A program made the position numbers and the translations under genes. This document shows, piece after piece, positions 19,213 to 29,487 of a stretch of 64,000 nt of DNA (its first letter is position 1; each line of letters begins with the position of its first letter). Source of the DNA: CAVSKL01 sp963728475 [NCBI: Candidatus Eiseniibacteriota bacterium] (GTDB lineage: Bacteria > Eisenbacteria > RBG-16-71-46 > JABDJR01); the NCBI GenBank assembly GCA_963728475.1, contig CAVSKL010000001.1:2003059-2067058 (forward strand). The letters are read 5' to 3'. The notes below the pieces were generated by a model that was given only the letters and a program-made list of their open reading frames with translations, was not told the origin of the DNA and ran no database searches.

Positions 19213-22200
19213 GTGAACGCCGCCATGAGACCTCTGGCCGCCGTCGTGGCCGGCCTCGCCCTGGGCGGCGCCGCCCTGGCCGGCGCCGCCCGCGCCCAGG
19301 AAGCGCCGCCGCTCCTTCTCCACACCCCGAGCGTCAGCGACACCCAGGTGGTCTTCGCCCACGGCGGCGAGATCTGGATCGCCCCTCGCGAGGGGGGCGA
19401 CGCGCGCCGCCTGGTGACCGGCACCGACCGGCTGAGCGGGCCGGTGTTCTCGCCCGACGGGAACCTGGTCGCCTACACCGGGGACTACGACGGGAACGCG
19501 GACGTGTACGTGGTGCCGGCGGTGGGGGGGGAACCTCGCCGGCTCACCTTCCACCCCGGGTCCGACGTGGTCCTGGGGTGGACGCCGGACGGGAAGTCGA
19601 TCGCGTTCCGCTCCCCGCGGGTGAGCTTTTCCGATCCGGAGCGGCTCTTCACCGTCCCCGTCGACGGCGGGCTCCCCACCGAGGTCCCGCTTCCGCGGGT
19701 GGAGGAGGCGTCCTATTCCCCGGACGGAACCCATCTCGCCTACGAGCCCAACTTCCAGTGGGAGCCGGCGTGGAAGGGGTATCGCGGCGGCCAGACCAAG
19801 GCGGTCTGGATCGCCGACCTGGCCACCTCGGAGATCGTGAAGGTGCCGCAGCCGGACAACTCCAACGACCGGAACCCGATGTGGGTGGGAGACAAGGTCT
19901 ATTTCCTGTCCGACCGCTCCGGTTCGACCGCGCTCTACGCCTACGACGTGAACGCGAGGACGGTGGCCGCGGTGGTGCCCAACGACGGGGTGGACTTCAC
20001 CTCGGCCTCGGCCGGACCCGGCGCGATCGTGTACGAGCAGTTCGGCTCCCTCCACCTGTACGACCTCGCCACCGGGAAGACCCGGCCCGTCCCGATCCGG
20101 ATCGCCGCCGACCTGCCCCAGATCCGCCCCCACTTCGAGGACCTCGATCCCGGTTCCGACATCCTGAACGCGGGAATCTCCTCCACCGGGAAGCGCGCGG
20201 TGTTCGAGGCCCACGGCGAGATTTTCTCCGTCCCCGCCGAGAAGGGGGACATCCGCGACCTCACCCGCACCGCGGGGGCGGCCGAGCGGGATCCGGCCTG
20301 GTCGCCGGACGGGAAGCGGGTCGCCTACTTCTCCGACGCCTCGGGCGAGTACGCGCTCTACCTCCGGAACCAGGACGGTCTCGCCGACCCCCAGGTGATC
20401 GATCTCGGGAACCCTCCCTCCTTCTTCTACCACCCGGTGTGGTCGCCGGACGGGAAGCGGATCGCCTACACCGACAAGCGGCTGAACCTGTGGATGACCG
20501 AGGTGGACCACCCCCGGCCGGTGAAGGTGGATACCGACCGGTTCGACAACCCGGCTCAGGAGTTCGACGAGAGCTGGTCCGCGGACGGCCGCTGGCTGGC
20601 CTATACCAAGATGCTCCCGAGCCAGCTCCACGCGGTCTACGTCTACTCGGTGGAGAGCGGGAAGTCGGTGCGGGTCACCGACGGCATGAGCGACGCCATG
20701 TACCCGGTGTTCGACCGGAACGGCAAGTACCTCTACTTCGCGGCCAGCACCGATCTGGGGCTCACCGCGGGATGGCTCGACATGTCGAGCTACGAGCATC
20801 CGGTCACCCGGAGCGTGTACGCGGCGGTGCTCCGCAAGGACCTCCCCTCGCCGGTCCCGCCCCGGAGCGACGACGAGGAGGTCAAGGCCAAGGAGGAGGC
20901 ATCCGGAGAGAAGGGCGCCAAGGCCTCCGGCAAGAAGGGGAAGGACTCGGACGAGGAGCCGGAGGAGGAACCGGCCGAACCGGCTCCGGTCGCCGTCGAC
21001 TTCGACGGCATCGGCCAGCGGATCGTGGCGCTGCCCATTCCGGCGGGGCGCTACGTGGGCCTCACCCCGGGCAAGGACGGCGTGCTCTATCTCTCCGAGG
21101 GCCCGGTGGTGGATACCGGGGACGGCCCTCCCGCGATCACCGTCTCGCGGTTCGACCTGGAGTCGCGCAAGACCGACACCCTCCTCGACGGGGCCGCCCT
21201 CTTCCGGCTCTCCTCGGACGGGGAGAAGATGCTCTACCGGATGGGAGACGGCTGGTTCATCACCGGCGCCGACAAGGCCCCCGATCCCGGCGACGGCGAG
21301 CTGAACCTGGACGACTTGCGGGTCCGGGTGGACCCCCGCGCCGAGTGGAAGCAGATGTACGACGAGGTATGGCGGATCGAGCGCGACTTCTTCTACGACC
21401 CGCGCCTGCACGGGGTGGATCTGGCCGTGGCGGAGCAGGCGTACCGGCCGTACCTGGCCGGGGTGGGGAGCCGGGACGACCTGAACGAGCTGTTCCGGGA
21501 GATGACCGGCAACATCACCGTGGGGCACATGTTCGTCTCCGGGGGGACCTGCCGGAGGTGGACCAGGTCCAGGTGGGGCTCCTCGGCGCGGACTACTCCC
21601 GCGAGAACGGGCGCTACCGGTTCGCGCGGATCTACGACGGGGAGAACTGGAATCCGCATCTGCGGGCGCCCTTGACCCAGCCCGGGGTCAACGTGAAGGA
21701 AGGGGAGTACCTCCTGGCGGTCAACGGCCGCGACCTCACCGCCGCCGACAACGTCTACAGCTTCTTCCTCGAAACCGCGGGAAAGCAGACGGTGATCCGG
21801 GTGGGGGGCGACCCCGGCGGCAAGGGAGCCCGCGACGTCACCGTGGTCCCGGTGGCGGACGAGCACGGGCTCCGGCACCTGGCCTGGATCGAGAACAACC
21901 GGCGCAAGGTGGACGAGATGACCGGAGGCAGGGTGGCCTACGTGTACCTGCCCGATACCGGGGGGGGCGGCTACTCCAACTTCAACCGCTACTTCTTCGC
22001 CCAAGTGGGGAAGGAGGCGGCGATCCTGGACGAGCGCTACAACCACGGAGGTTCGCTCGCCGACTACATCATCGACTACCTCGACCGGCCCCCGATGAGC
22101 CGGGTGGCCTCGCGGGAGGGGGACGACTACACCGAGCCGGTGTCCGCCATCTTCGGGCCCAAGGTCATGATCATCAACCAGTTCGCGGGCTCGGGAGGCG

Positions 22201-22562
22201 ACGCCATGCCCTGGTACTTCCGCAAGGCGGGGATCGGTCCCCTGGTCGGGGTCCGCACCTGGGGCGGACTGGTGGGGATCGGCGGCTACCCGGAACTCAT
22301 GGACGGCGGCCACGTCACCGCCCCCCGCTGGGCGATCTACGGCCTGGACGGGAAGTGGGAGGTGGAGAACCACGGGATCGCGCCCGACGTGGAGGTGGAG
22401 CAGGATCCGGCGCAGGTCCGGGCGGGGCACGACCCCCAGCTCGAGGCCGCGGTGAAGACGGTGATGGACCTTCTCGGAAAGAACCCGCCCCGCACCTTCG
22501 AGCGGCCGCCGTATCCGGTCTACCACCACCCGCTCCCGAAGTGGCCGGAGAGGTCGCGCTAG
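19213..22562 (+). pseudogene. Tricorn protease homologue, frameshifted
   Basis: Two overlapping frames together encode a full tricorn-type protease of about 1116 residues. GTG 19213 (AAGGGGAG upstream) opens a signal peptide, then repeated SPDG-type beta-propeller blades (FSPDGNLVAYTGDYDG, WSPDGKRVAYFSD), an acidic/lysine linker (about residues 555-590) and the protease half. The frame breaks in a G6 run at 21541-21546; adding one G restores GGDLPEVDQVQVG. Downstream, in the new frame, are a PDZ-like region, DERYNHGGSLADY, nucleophile region NQFAGSGGDAMPW and VENHGIAPDVEV. The histidine motif (NITVGHMFVSGG) lies before the break and the serine after it, so neither fragment alone is a complete enzyme. 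A homopolymer sequencing error is a serious alternative. The family degrades peptides to short products. Confidence 0.85.
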
Positions 22563-22837
22563 ACGGCCGCTCCGGGGCGGGGGCGCGGCCCGGCGCGCGC
22601 CGGGGCCTCGGAACTCCCCCGGAGGAGTCCGGGTCCCCGGCCGCACCGGCGGCCGGGGAATCCCCCCCAGCCCCGAACCCGACACTTTTCCCTTAAATCC
22701 CCCTCCGCGATGATGTAGAGTCCGATCCACCAAATTGCACGAGTGCCTGGAGTTGCGCCGGTCCTGGGGCGGCGCCACCCTCTCTCCGGCCGGTGCTCCC
22801 GAACGGGTCCCCCCCGGGAACGAGGAGCGACTACGTC

Positions 22838-23704
22838 ATGAGCCAGATCGTCAAATGCGGACTCGTCCAGTGCTCGAACCCCGTCAACGATGAGTCCCGG
22901 CCCATCGCCGAAATCCAGAAGGCGATGCTGGACAAGCACTTGCCATTCATCGACGCGGCGGGAAAGAAGGGGGTGCAGATCCTCTGCCTGCAGGAGATCT
23001 TCAACGGCCCCTACTTCTGCCCCAGCCAGGACGCGCGGTGGTACGACGCGGCCGAGCCGGTTCCCGGCCCCACCGTGGAACTCATGCAGGAGTACGCCCG
23101 CAAGTACCGCATGGTGATGGTCGTTCCCGTCTACGAGGAGGCGATGCGGGGGGTGTACTACAACACCGCCGCCGTCATCGACGCCGACGGCAGCTACATG
23201 GGCAAGTACCGCAAGCAGCACATCCCCCACACCGCCGGCTTCTGGGAGAAGTACTTCTTCAAGCCCGGCGACGGCGGCTACCCGGTTTTCCAGACCGCCT
23301 ACGCCAAGGTGGGGGTCTACATCTGCTACGACCGCCACTTCCCCGAGGGCGCCCGCTGCCTGGGGCTGAACGGCGCCGAGATCGTGTTCAACCCCAGCGC
23401 CACCGTGGCCGGCCTGAGCCAGTACCTGTGGAAGCTGGAGCAGCCCGCCCACGCGGTGGCCAACGGGTACTTCGTGGGGGCGAGCAACCGGGTGGGGACC
23501 GAGGGTCCCTGGAACATCGGCAAGTTCTACGGTTCGAGCTATTTCGTGAACCCGCGCGGCGAGTTCCTGGCCGTGGCCTCGGAGGACGAGGACGAGCTGG
23601 TGACGGCCGACCTGGACCTGGCCCAGATCGACGAAGTCCGCAAGGTCTGGCAGTTCTATCGCGACCGCCGGCCCGAGGCCTACGACGAACTCGTCCAACA
23701 CTGA
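22838..23704 (+). CDS. pydC: N-carbamoyl-beta-alanine amidohydrolase (beta-ureidopropionase), nitrilase family
   Basis: The 288-residue carbon-nitrogen hydrolase has a Glu-Lys-Cys catalytic triad visible as LQEIFN (Glu about 53), YRKQHIP (Lys about 126) and VYICYDRHFP (Cys about 163). In this context it should hydrolyse N-carbamoyl-beta-alanine (and the 2-methyl analogue) to beta-alanine, CO2 and ammonia, the third step of reductive pyrimidine breakdown. ATG 22838 has GAGGAG at 22822-22827. First gene of the pyrimidine operon; the 275 bp upstream, with an AT-richer stretch near 22690-22735, is the likely promoter. N-carbamoylputrescine hydrolysis is the main alternative for the family, but the neighbours argue strongly for the pyrimidine role. 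Confidence 0.92.
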   Translation: MSQIVKCGLVQCSNPVNDESRPIAEIQKAMLDKHLPFIDAAGKKGVQILCLQEIFNGPYFCPSQDARWYDAAEPVPGPTVELMQEYARKYRMVMVVPVYEEAMRGVYYNTAAVIDADGSYMGKYRKQHIPHTAGFWEKYFFKPGDGGYPVFQTAYAKVGVYICYDRHFPEGARCLGLNGAEIVFNPSATVAGLSQYLWKLEQPAHAVANGYFVGASNRVGTEGPWNIGKFYGSSYFVNPRGEFLAVASEDEDELVTADLDLAQIDEVRKVWQFYRDRRPEAYDELVQH

Positions 23705-23717
23705 TCGGAGATCCGCC

Positions 23718-25118
23718 ATGTCGAACAGCTTGTTGATCACCAACGGTAGGGTGGTGACGGCGGTGGACGATTACGTCGCCGACGTCTACGTGGAAGGGGA
23801 GAGGATCGTCGCCATCGGCGAGAAGCTGGAACGGCGGGCCGACCGGACGATCGACGCCCGGGGGAAGCTGGTGATCCCGGGAGGGATCGATCCCCACACC
23901 CATATGGACATGCCGTTCGGCGGGACCATGTCCGCCGACGACTTCGCCTCCGGGACCCGGGCCGCCGCCTTCGGCGGGACCACCACCATCATCGACTTCG
24001 CCATCCAGACCAAGGGGAAGCCGACGCTGGAGGGGCTGGACACCTGGCATGCCAAGGCCGAGGGGAAGGCGGTCATCGACTACGGTTTCCACATGATCGT
24101 CACCGACATGCCCGACGAGCGCCTTCCGGAGATGAAGCAGCTGGCCGAGGCGGGGGTGACGAGCTACAAGCTCTTCATGGCCTACCCCGGCGTGCTCTAC
24201 GTGGACGACGGGACGCTCTACCGGGCCTTCCGCCAGGCCGGCGAGAACCGGACCCGCGTCTGCATGCACGCCGAGAACGGGATCGTGATCGACGAGATCA
24301 TCAAGCGGGCGGTGGCCGACGGCAAGACCGCGCCGGTGTGGCACGCCCGCACCCGCCCCCCCCGGATGGAGGCGGAGGGGGTTTACCGCTCCATCGCCAT
24401 CGCCGAGGTGGCGGAGGTGCCGCTCTACATCGTCCACCTCTCCAGCTCGGATGCGCTGGAGGAGGTGAAGCGGGCGCGGGACCGCGGGGTGGACGTGATG
24501 GCCGAGACCTGCCCCCAGTACCTGCTCCTGGACCAGAGCTACTACGAGCGGGAGGGGTTCGAGGGGGCCAAGTGGGTGATGACGCCGGCCCTCCGGGAGA
24601 AGTGGAATCAGGACGAACTCTGGAAGGGGCTCCGCTTCGGCCAGCTCTCCACCATCGGCACCGACCACTGCCCCTTCTGCTTCAAGGAGCAGAAGGAGCT
24701 GGGGGTCTCGAGCTTCACCAAGATCCCCAACGGCGCCCCGGGGGTCGAGAACCGCATGAGCCTCATCTACACCTTCGGGGTGGGAGAGGGGCGGATCGGC
24801 CTCAACCGGTTCGTGGAACTCACCTCCACCGCCGCCGCCAAGACCTTCGGCCTCTTCCCCCGGAAGGGGACGATCGCGGTGGGCAGCGACGCCGACATCG
24901 TGATCTTCGATCCCGAGCGCGCCGAGACGGTGAGCGTGGACAACGCCCGCATGCACCACATGCGGGTGGACTACAGCGCCTACGAGGGGTTCCGGGTGAA
25001 GGGCGTGTCGGAGACGGTGATCTCGCGCGGCCGGGTGATCGTGGAGAACGACCGCCTGGCCGCCGAGGGCGGGGGACGGTTCGTGAAGCGGGCCCGCACC
25101 GGGGACCTGTTGAGGTAG
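23718..25118 (+). CDS. hydA: Dihydropyrimidinase
   Basis: The 466-residue amidohydrolase-superfamily enzyme opens dihydrouracil/dihydrothymine to N-carbamoyl-beta-amino acids. Visible are the metal-binding GGIDPHTHMDMPFGG, the carbamylated lysine region TSYKLFMAYPG (Lys about 151), the histidine strands CMHAENG and IVHLSS, and the aspartate region IGTDHCPF. Length and motifs match D-hydantoinase/dihydropyrimidinase. It starts 13 bp after the amidohydrolase stop. ATG 23718 is preceded by GATCGGAGATCCGCC. Confidence 0.95.
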   Translation: MSNSLLITNGRVVTAVDDYVADVYVEGERIVAIGEKLERRADRTIDARGKLVIPGGIDPHTHMDMPFGGTMSADDFASGTRAAAFGGTTTIIDFAIQTKGKPTLEGLDTWHAKAEGKAVIDYGFHMIVTDMPDERLPEMKQLAEAGVTSYKLFMAYPGVLYVDDGTLYRAFRQAGENRTRVCMHAENGIVIDEIIKRAVADGKTAPVWHARTRPPRMEAEGVYRSIAIAEVAEVPLYIVHLSSSDALEEVKRARDRGVDVMAETCPQYLLLDQSYYEREGFEGAKWVMTPALREKWNQDELWKGLRFGQLSTIGTDHCPFCFKEQKELGVSSFTKIPNGAPGVENRMSLIYTFGVGEGRIGLNRFVELTSTAAAKTFGLFPRKGTIAVGSDADIVIFDPERAETVSVDNARMHHMRVDYSAYEGFRVKGVSETVISRGRVIVENDRLAAEGGGRFVKRARTGDLLR

Positions 25119-25123
25119 GCGGG

Positions 25124-26623
25124 ATGGCGTTTCACCCCGATCCCGGTCTCATCAACGAGGACATCCGCCCGGTCCCGCTCTCCGAGCGCCGCTGGAACGT
25201 GATCAGCATGGCCAGCCTGTGGGTGGGCATGGTGGTGTGCGTCACCACCTACATGCTGGCCGCGGGGCTCATCGACCAGGGAATGAGCTGGTGGCAGGCG
25301 ATCGGGACCGTCCTCCTCGGGAACGTGATCGTGCTCGTCCCCATGATCCTCAACGGGCACGCCGGCACCAAGTACGGCGTGCCCTTCCCGGTCCTGGCCC
25401 GGGCCAGCTTCGGCATCCGGGGAGCGCACATCCCCTCGCTCCTGCGCGCCCTGGTGGCCTGCGGTTGGTTCGGGATCCAGACCTGGATCGGGGGTTCGGC
25501 CATCTACCAGCTCCTGAACGCGGTGGCCCACGGCGGGCTCGCCGGCCCGGCGCTCCCGGTGTTCGGTATCGGCGCCGCCCAGCTCGCCTGCTTCGCCGCC
25601 TTCTGGGCGATCCAGCTCTTCATCGTTTACCGGGGGGTGGAGTCGATCCGGATCCTTGAGATGTGGGCGGCCCCGTTCCTGATCGTGATGGGGCTGGCGC
25701 TGCTGGGCTGGGCCTACCGCCGGGCGGGCGGCTTTGGGCAGATGCTCGAGGCCCCCAGCCAGTTCGCCGCCGGCGGCCCCCGGGAGGGGCAATTCTGGAA
25801 GGTGTTCTTCCCGTCCTTGACCGCCATGGTGGGCTACTGGGCCACGCTGTCCCTGAACATCCCCGACTTCACCCGCTACGCCCGGAGCCAGAAGGACCAG
25901 ATCCTGGGTCAGGCCCTGGGGCTTCCCCTCACCATGACCCTGTTCGCGTTCATCGGGGTGGCGGTGACCAGCGCCACCGTGTCGATCTTCGGCCAGGCGA
26001 TCTGGGATCCCACCGTGCTCCTGGGGAGGATGGGCGGCGGGGTCGCGGTCCTGGTCTCGCTCCTGGCCCTCACCGTGGCCACGCTCTCCACCAACATCGC
26101 CGCCAACGTGGTCTCGCCCGCCAACGCGCTCATCAACCTGGCCCCGCGGCGGATCAGTTTCCGCACCGGCGCCCTCATCACCGCCGGGTTGGGGGTGGCG
26201 ATCTTCCCCTGGAAGCTCACCGAGAGCACCGGCGGCTATATCTTCACCTGGCTCATCGGGTACTCCGCCCTCCTGGGCCCGATCGGCGGCATCCTCATCG
26301 CGGACTACTTCTTCCTCCGCCGCACCGAGCTCAACCTCCAGGATCTCTACCGGCGGGACGGCATCTACGGGTACCGCCACGGGGTGAACCCGGCGGCGGT
26401 GCTCGCCCTGGTTCTCGCGGTGCTTCCCAACCTCCCCGGCTTCCTGCACGCGGCCGGGCTCGTGGGCCGCGTGGCCCCGTTCTGGGACAGCATCTACACC
26501 TACGCCTGGTTCGTGGGCTTCGCCCTCGCCGGCTTCGTCTACCTGGTGGGAATGCGGATCCTCTCCGCGCCGGAAGCCGGCTCGGAGGCGGTTCCCGCCG
26601 CGACTTCGGAGGTTCAACCGTGA
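25124..26623 (+). CDS. NCS1 family nucleobase transporter
   Basis: The 499-residue membrane protein has about 12 hydrophobic helices and NCS1 features: an N-terminal NEDIRPVPLSERRWNVISM, LNGHAGTKYGVPFPVLARASFG in the helix 2-3 region, and NIPDFTRYARSQKDQ. NCS1 carriers take up uracil, allantoin, hydantoin or cytosine with Na+ or H+; uracil/thymine is inferred from the operon. ATG 25124 lies 5 bp after the dihydropyrimidinase stop. The 3' end overlaps the next start (GTGA), indicating translational coupling. Confidence 0.92.
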   Translation: MAFHPDPGLINEDIRPVPLSERRWNVISMASLWVGMVVCVTTYMLAAGLIDQGMSWWQAIGTVLLGNVIVLVPMILNGHAGTKYGVPFPVLARASFGIRGAHIPSLLRALVACGWFGIQTWIGGSAIYQLLNAVAHGGLAGPALPVFGIGAAQLACFAAFWAIQLFIVYRGVESIRILEMWAAPFLIVMGLALLGWAYRRAGGFGQMLEAPSQFAAGGPREGQFWKVFFPSLTAMVGYWATLSLNIPDFTRYARSQKDQILGQALGLPLTMTLFAFIGVAVTSATVSIFGQAIWDPTVLLGRMGGGVAVLVSLLALTVATLSTNIAANVVSPANALINLAPRRISFRTGALITAGLGVAIFPWKLTESTGGYIFTWLIGYSALLGPIGGILIADYFFLRRTELNLQDLYRRDGIYGYRHGVNPAAVLALVLAVLPNLPGFLHAAGLVGRVAPFWDSIYTYAWFVGFALAGFVYLVGMRILSAPEAGSEAVPAATSEVQP

Positions 26624-28122
26624 ACGTGCTCACCAAACTCGATTTCACCGCCCGCGACTACGGGTTCACCCCCTACGTGGACTGCCCCAACTGGATCGAC
26701 GGCAAGTGGGAGCCCGCGGCGAGCGGGGAGGAGCTGCCGGTGACCAACCCGCGCTACGGGAAGGTCATGGGCGCGGTGGCGCTCTCCGGGGCCTCGGACG
26801 TGGGGAAGGCGGTGGAGGCGGCGCGGCGCGCCTTCCCCGGCTGGCGCGACACCCCCTACAAGGAGCGCGTGCAGGTGATGTTCAACCTGAAGCGGCTCCT
26901 GGAGGAGCGGACCGAAGAGCTGAGCTGGCTGGTCAGCCACGAGAACGGCAAGACCTACGAGGAGTCGGCGGCTAGCGTGAAGAAGGGGATCGAGTGCGTG
27001 GAGTTCGGCTGCTCGCTCCCGAACCTGGCCCAGGGGACCCAGCTCGACGTGAGCCGCGGCATCAACTGCGAGGTGAGCTACGTGCCGGTGGGGGTGTGCG
27101 CGGGGGTGACGCCGTTCAACTTCCCGGTGATGGTGCCGCTCTGGATGCTGCCGCAGGCGCTGGTGAGCGGGAACACCTTCGTGTTGAAGCCCTCGGAGCA
27201 GGTGCCTTACGGCGGGATGCGGCTGGCGGAGCTGCTCCGGGAAGCCGGCCTCCCCGACGGGGTGTTCAACGTGGTCAACGGGGCGCGGGAGGTGGTGGAG
27301 GCGCTCTGCGACCATCCCGAGGTCGCGGCGATGGCCTTCGTGGGCTCCACCCGGGTGGCCCGGCAGGTCTACGCCCGGGGGACGGCGGCGGGCAAGCGCA
27401 TGCTCTGCCTGGGCGGGGCCAAGAACCACCTTCTGGTGGTGCCGGACGCGGACCCCGAGCTGACCGCCCAGACCGTGGTGGCGTCGTTCCTGGGGTGCGC
27501 CGGCCAGCGCTGCATGGCCGCCTCGGTGATGGTGGCGGTGGGGGACGTGCAGCCGATCATCGACCGCATGAAGGACTACGCGGGACGGTTCGAGCTGGGG
27601 AAGGACATGGGTCCGATCATCAGCCCCCAGGCCCGCGACCGCATCAACGCCTACATCGACCAGGCGGAGAAGATGGGGGCCAGGGTGGTGGTGGACGGGC
27701 GCGGCGCCTCGGTGCCGGGCGCGCCGGGGAACTGGGTGGGACCGACCATCCTCGACAACGTGACCCCGGACATGCCGTGCGCCAACGAGGAGATCTTCGG
27801 GCCGGTGCTCTCCATCCTCCACGTCGACACCCTGGACGAGGGGATCGCGCTCGAGAACCGGAGCCCCTACGGCAACGCCGCCGCCATCTTCACCACCAAC
27901 GGGGGGATCGCCCGCCACGCGGTGTCCCGGTTCCGGGCCGGCATGTGCGGGGTCAACATCGGGGTGCCGGTGCCGCGGGAGCCCTTCAGCTTCGGCGGCT
28001 GGTTCGAGTCCAAGTTCGGACACGGCGACATCACCGGGTACGACGGGTTCCGGTTCTGGACCAACCCCCGCAAGCTGACCGCGCGCTGGGAGCTGGCCAA
28101 GGACCGCACGTGGATGAGCTGA
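26620..28122 (+). CDS. mmsA: (Methyl)malonate-semialdehyde dehydrogenase, CoA-acylating
   Basis: The 500-residue aldehyde dehydrogenase has the MmsA signature: VGVCAGVTPFNFPVMVPLWM, FVGSTRVARQVY, and the catalytic cysteine in GCAGQRCMAAS (Cys about 298). It also has the MmsA-type C-terminus VPVPREPFSFGGWF...FGHGDITGYDG. It oxidises malonate semialdehyde to acetyl-CoA, or methylmalonate semialdehyde to propionyl-CoA, with CO2 release, using NAD+ and CoA. That is the last step for both uracil and thymine carbon. GTG 26620 is set by GGAGG at 26608-26612 and overlaps the transporter stop. Confidence 0.95.
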   Translation: MNVLTKLDFTARDYGFTPYVDCPNWIDGKWEPAASGEELPVTNPRYGKVMGAVALSGASDVGKAVEAARRAFPGWRDTPYKERVQVMFNLKRLLEERTEELSWLVSHENGKTYEESAASVKKGIECVEFGCSLPNLAQGTQLDVSRGINCEVSYVPVGVCAGVTPFNFPVMVPLWMLPQALVSGNTFVLKPSEQVPYGGMRLAELLREAGLPDGVFNVVNGAREVVEALCDHPEVAAMAFVGSTRVARQVYARGTAAGKRMLCLGGAKNHLLVVPDADPELTAQTVVASFLGCAGQRCMAASVMVAVGDVQPIIDRMKDYAGRFELGKDMGPIISPQARDRINAYIDQAEKMGARVVVDGRGASVPGAPGNWVGPTILDNVTPDMPCANEEIFGPVLSILHVDTLDEGIALENRSPYGNAAAIFTTNGGIARHAVSRFRAGMCGVNIGVPVPREPFSFGGWFESKFGHGDITGYDGFRFWTNPRKLTARWELAKDRTWMS

Positions 28123-28160
28123 CCGGCGCCGCGCGCGCACGGTCGAGAAGGGAGAACGCG

Positions 28161-29486
28161 ATGGCGATGTCGTCCGAGGAAATCGTCCGGCTGTCCAAGC
28201 AGCACACCATGTACTCCTGGGCCAAGGGGGACGCGGTGGATCCGATTCCGGTGGAGCGGGCGGAGGGGGTGTACTTCTTCACTCCCGACGGGAAGCGCTT
28301 CCTGGATTTCAACAGCCAGCTCATGTGCGTGAACATCGGCCACGGCCACCCCCGGGTGGCCGACGCGGTGGCGGCCCAGATGAAGAAGCTGGCCTTCGTC
28401 TACCCGGGGACGGCGACGGAGCCTCGGGCGAGGATGGGAAAGCGGCTGGCCGAGCTGGTGCCGGGCGACATCAACACCTTCTTCTTCACCCTGGGCGGGG
28501 CCGAGGCCAACGAGAACGCGATCCGCGCGGCCCGGCTCTACACCGGCCGCCCCAAGATCCTGGCCCGCTACCGGAGCTATCACGGCGGCACCAACGCCAC
28601 CCTGCAGCTCACCGGCGACCCCCGGCGCATCCCCAACGAGCCGGGCATGCCGGGGGTGATCCACGTCATGGACCCGCGCCCCTACGACTACTCGTTCGGG
28701 GCCACCGACGCCGAGATCGTGGAACGGAACCTGCGATATCTGGAGGAGGTCATCACCTACGAGGGGCCCCAAACCGTCGCCGCCATGATCGTGGAGACGG
28801 TGACCGGGACCAACGGGGTGATGCCGCCCCCCCCGGGATACTTTCCCGCGCTGCGGAAGCTTCTCGACCGCCACCGGATCCTCCTCATCTGCGACGAGGT
28901 CATGTGCGGGTTCGGCCGCACCGGAAAACTCTTCGCGTTCGAGCACTTCGGGATCGTTCCCGACGTTCTCACCATGGCCAAGGGGCTGACCAGCGCGTAC
29001 CTGCCGCTGGGCTGCATGGGGGTGTCGGACCCGATTGCCGAGCACTTCCGCAAGAACGTGTTCTGGGGCGGGCTCACCTACAGCGCGCATCCGGTCAGCC
29101 TGGCCGCGGCCGAGGCCGCGATCGGGGTGCTCCTGGACGAGGGGATGGTCGAGAACGCCGCCAGGATGGAGGCGGTGGTGCGCGCGGAGATGGACCGGAT
29201 GGCCTCCCGGCACCGCTCCGTCCGGACCGGCCGGGTGCTGGGACTGTTCGGGATCATGGAGATCCGGAAGAACGCCGCCGGCGATCCCATCGCCCCCTAC
29301 AACGGGTCGCACCCGGCCATGGCCGAACTCGACCGGTTCTTCAAGCAGAACGGGTTGTTCACCTTCGTGCGGTGGAACAATTTCATGGTTAACCCCCCGC
29401 TATGCATCACCGAAGCCCAGATCCGCGAGGGGTTCGAGATCATCGACCGGGGCCTCGAGATCACCGACGCGGCGTTCGAGGGTTGA
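28161..29486 (+). CDS. Class III aminotransferase (beta-alanine / beta-aminoisobutyrate)
   Basis: The 441-residue PLP-dependent aminotransferase has a PLP lysine in LTMAKGLTSAYLPLG, a preceding LICDEVMCGFGRTGK aspartate motif and FFTLGGAEANENAIRAAR. Its position between a malonate-semialdehyde dehydrogenase and dihydropyrimidine dehydrogenase genes points to transamination of beta-alanine and beta-aminoisobutyrate to the semialdehydes consumed by the upstream dehydrogenase. The amino acceptor (pyruvate or 2-oxoglutarate) cannot be read. ATG 28161 follows AAGGGAGAACGCG. A second in-frame ATG two codons on is possible. Confidence 0.93.
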   Translation: MAMSSEEIVRLSKQHTMYSWAKGDAVDPIPVERAEGVYFFTPDGKRFLDFNSQLMCVNIGHGHPRVADAVAAQMKKLAFVYPGTATEPRARMGKRLAELVPGDINTFFFTLGGAEANENAIRAARLYTGRPKILARYRSYHGGTNATLQLTGDPRRIPNEPGMPGVIHVMDPRPYDYSFGATDAEIVERNLRYLEEVITYEGPQTVAAMIVETVTGTNGVMPPPPGYFPALRKLLDRHRILLICDEVMCGFGRTGKLFAFEHFGIVPDVLTMAKGLTSAYLPLGCMGVSDPIAEHFRKNVFWGGLTYSAHPVSLAAAEAAIGVLLDEGMVENAARMEAVVRAEMDRMASRHRSVRTGRVLGLFGIMEIRKNAAGDPIAPYNGSHPAMAELDRFFKQNGLFTFVRWNNFMVNPPLCITEAQIREGFEIIDRGLEITDAAFEG

Positions 29487-29487
29487 G

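Noticed and set aside
19122-21540. Upstream part of the +3 frame overlapping the tricorn propeller
   Set aside because: Composition is Arg/Gly/Pro-rich shadow; only the part after 21540 is the real continuation of the protease.
22734-22746. Short GCAC-GA-GTGC palindrome before the pyrimidine operon as operator
   Set aside because: Only 4-bp arms; expected by chance at this GC content.
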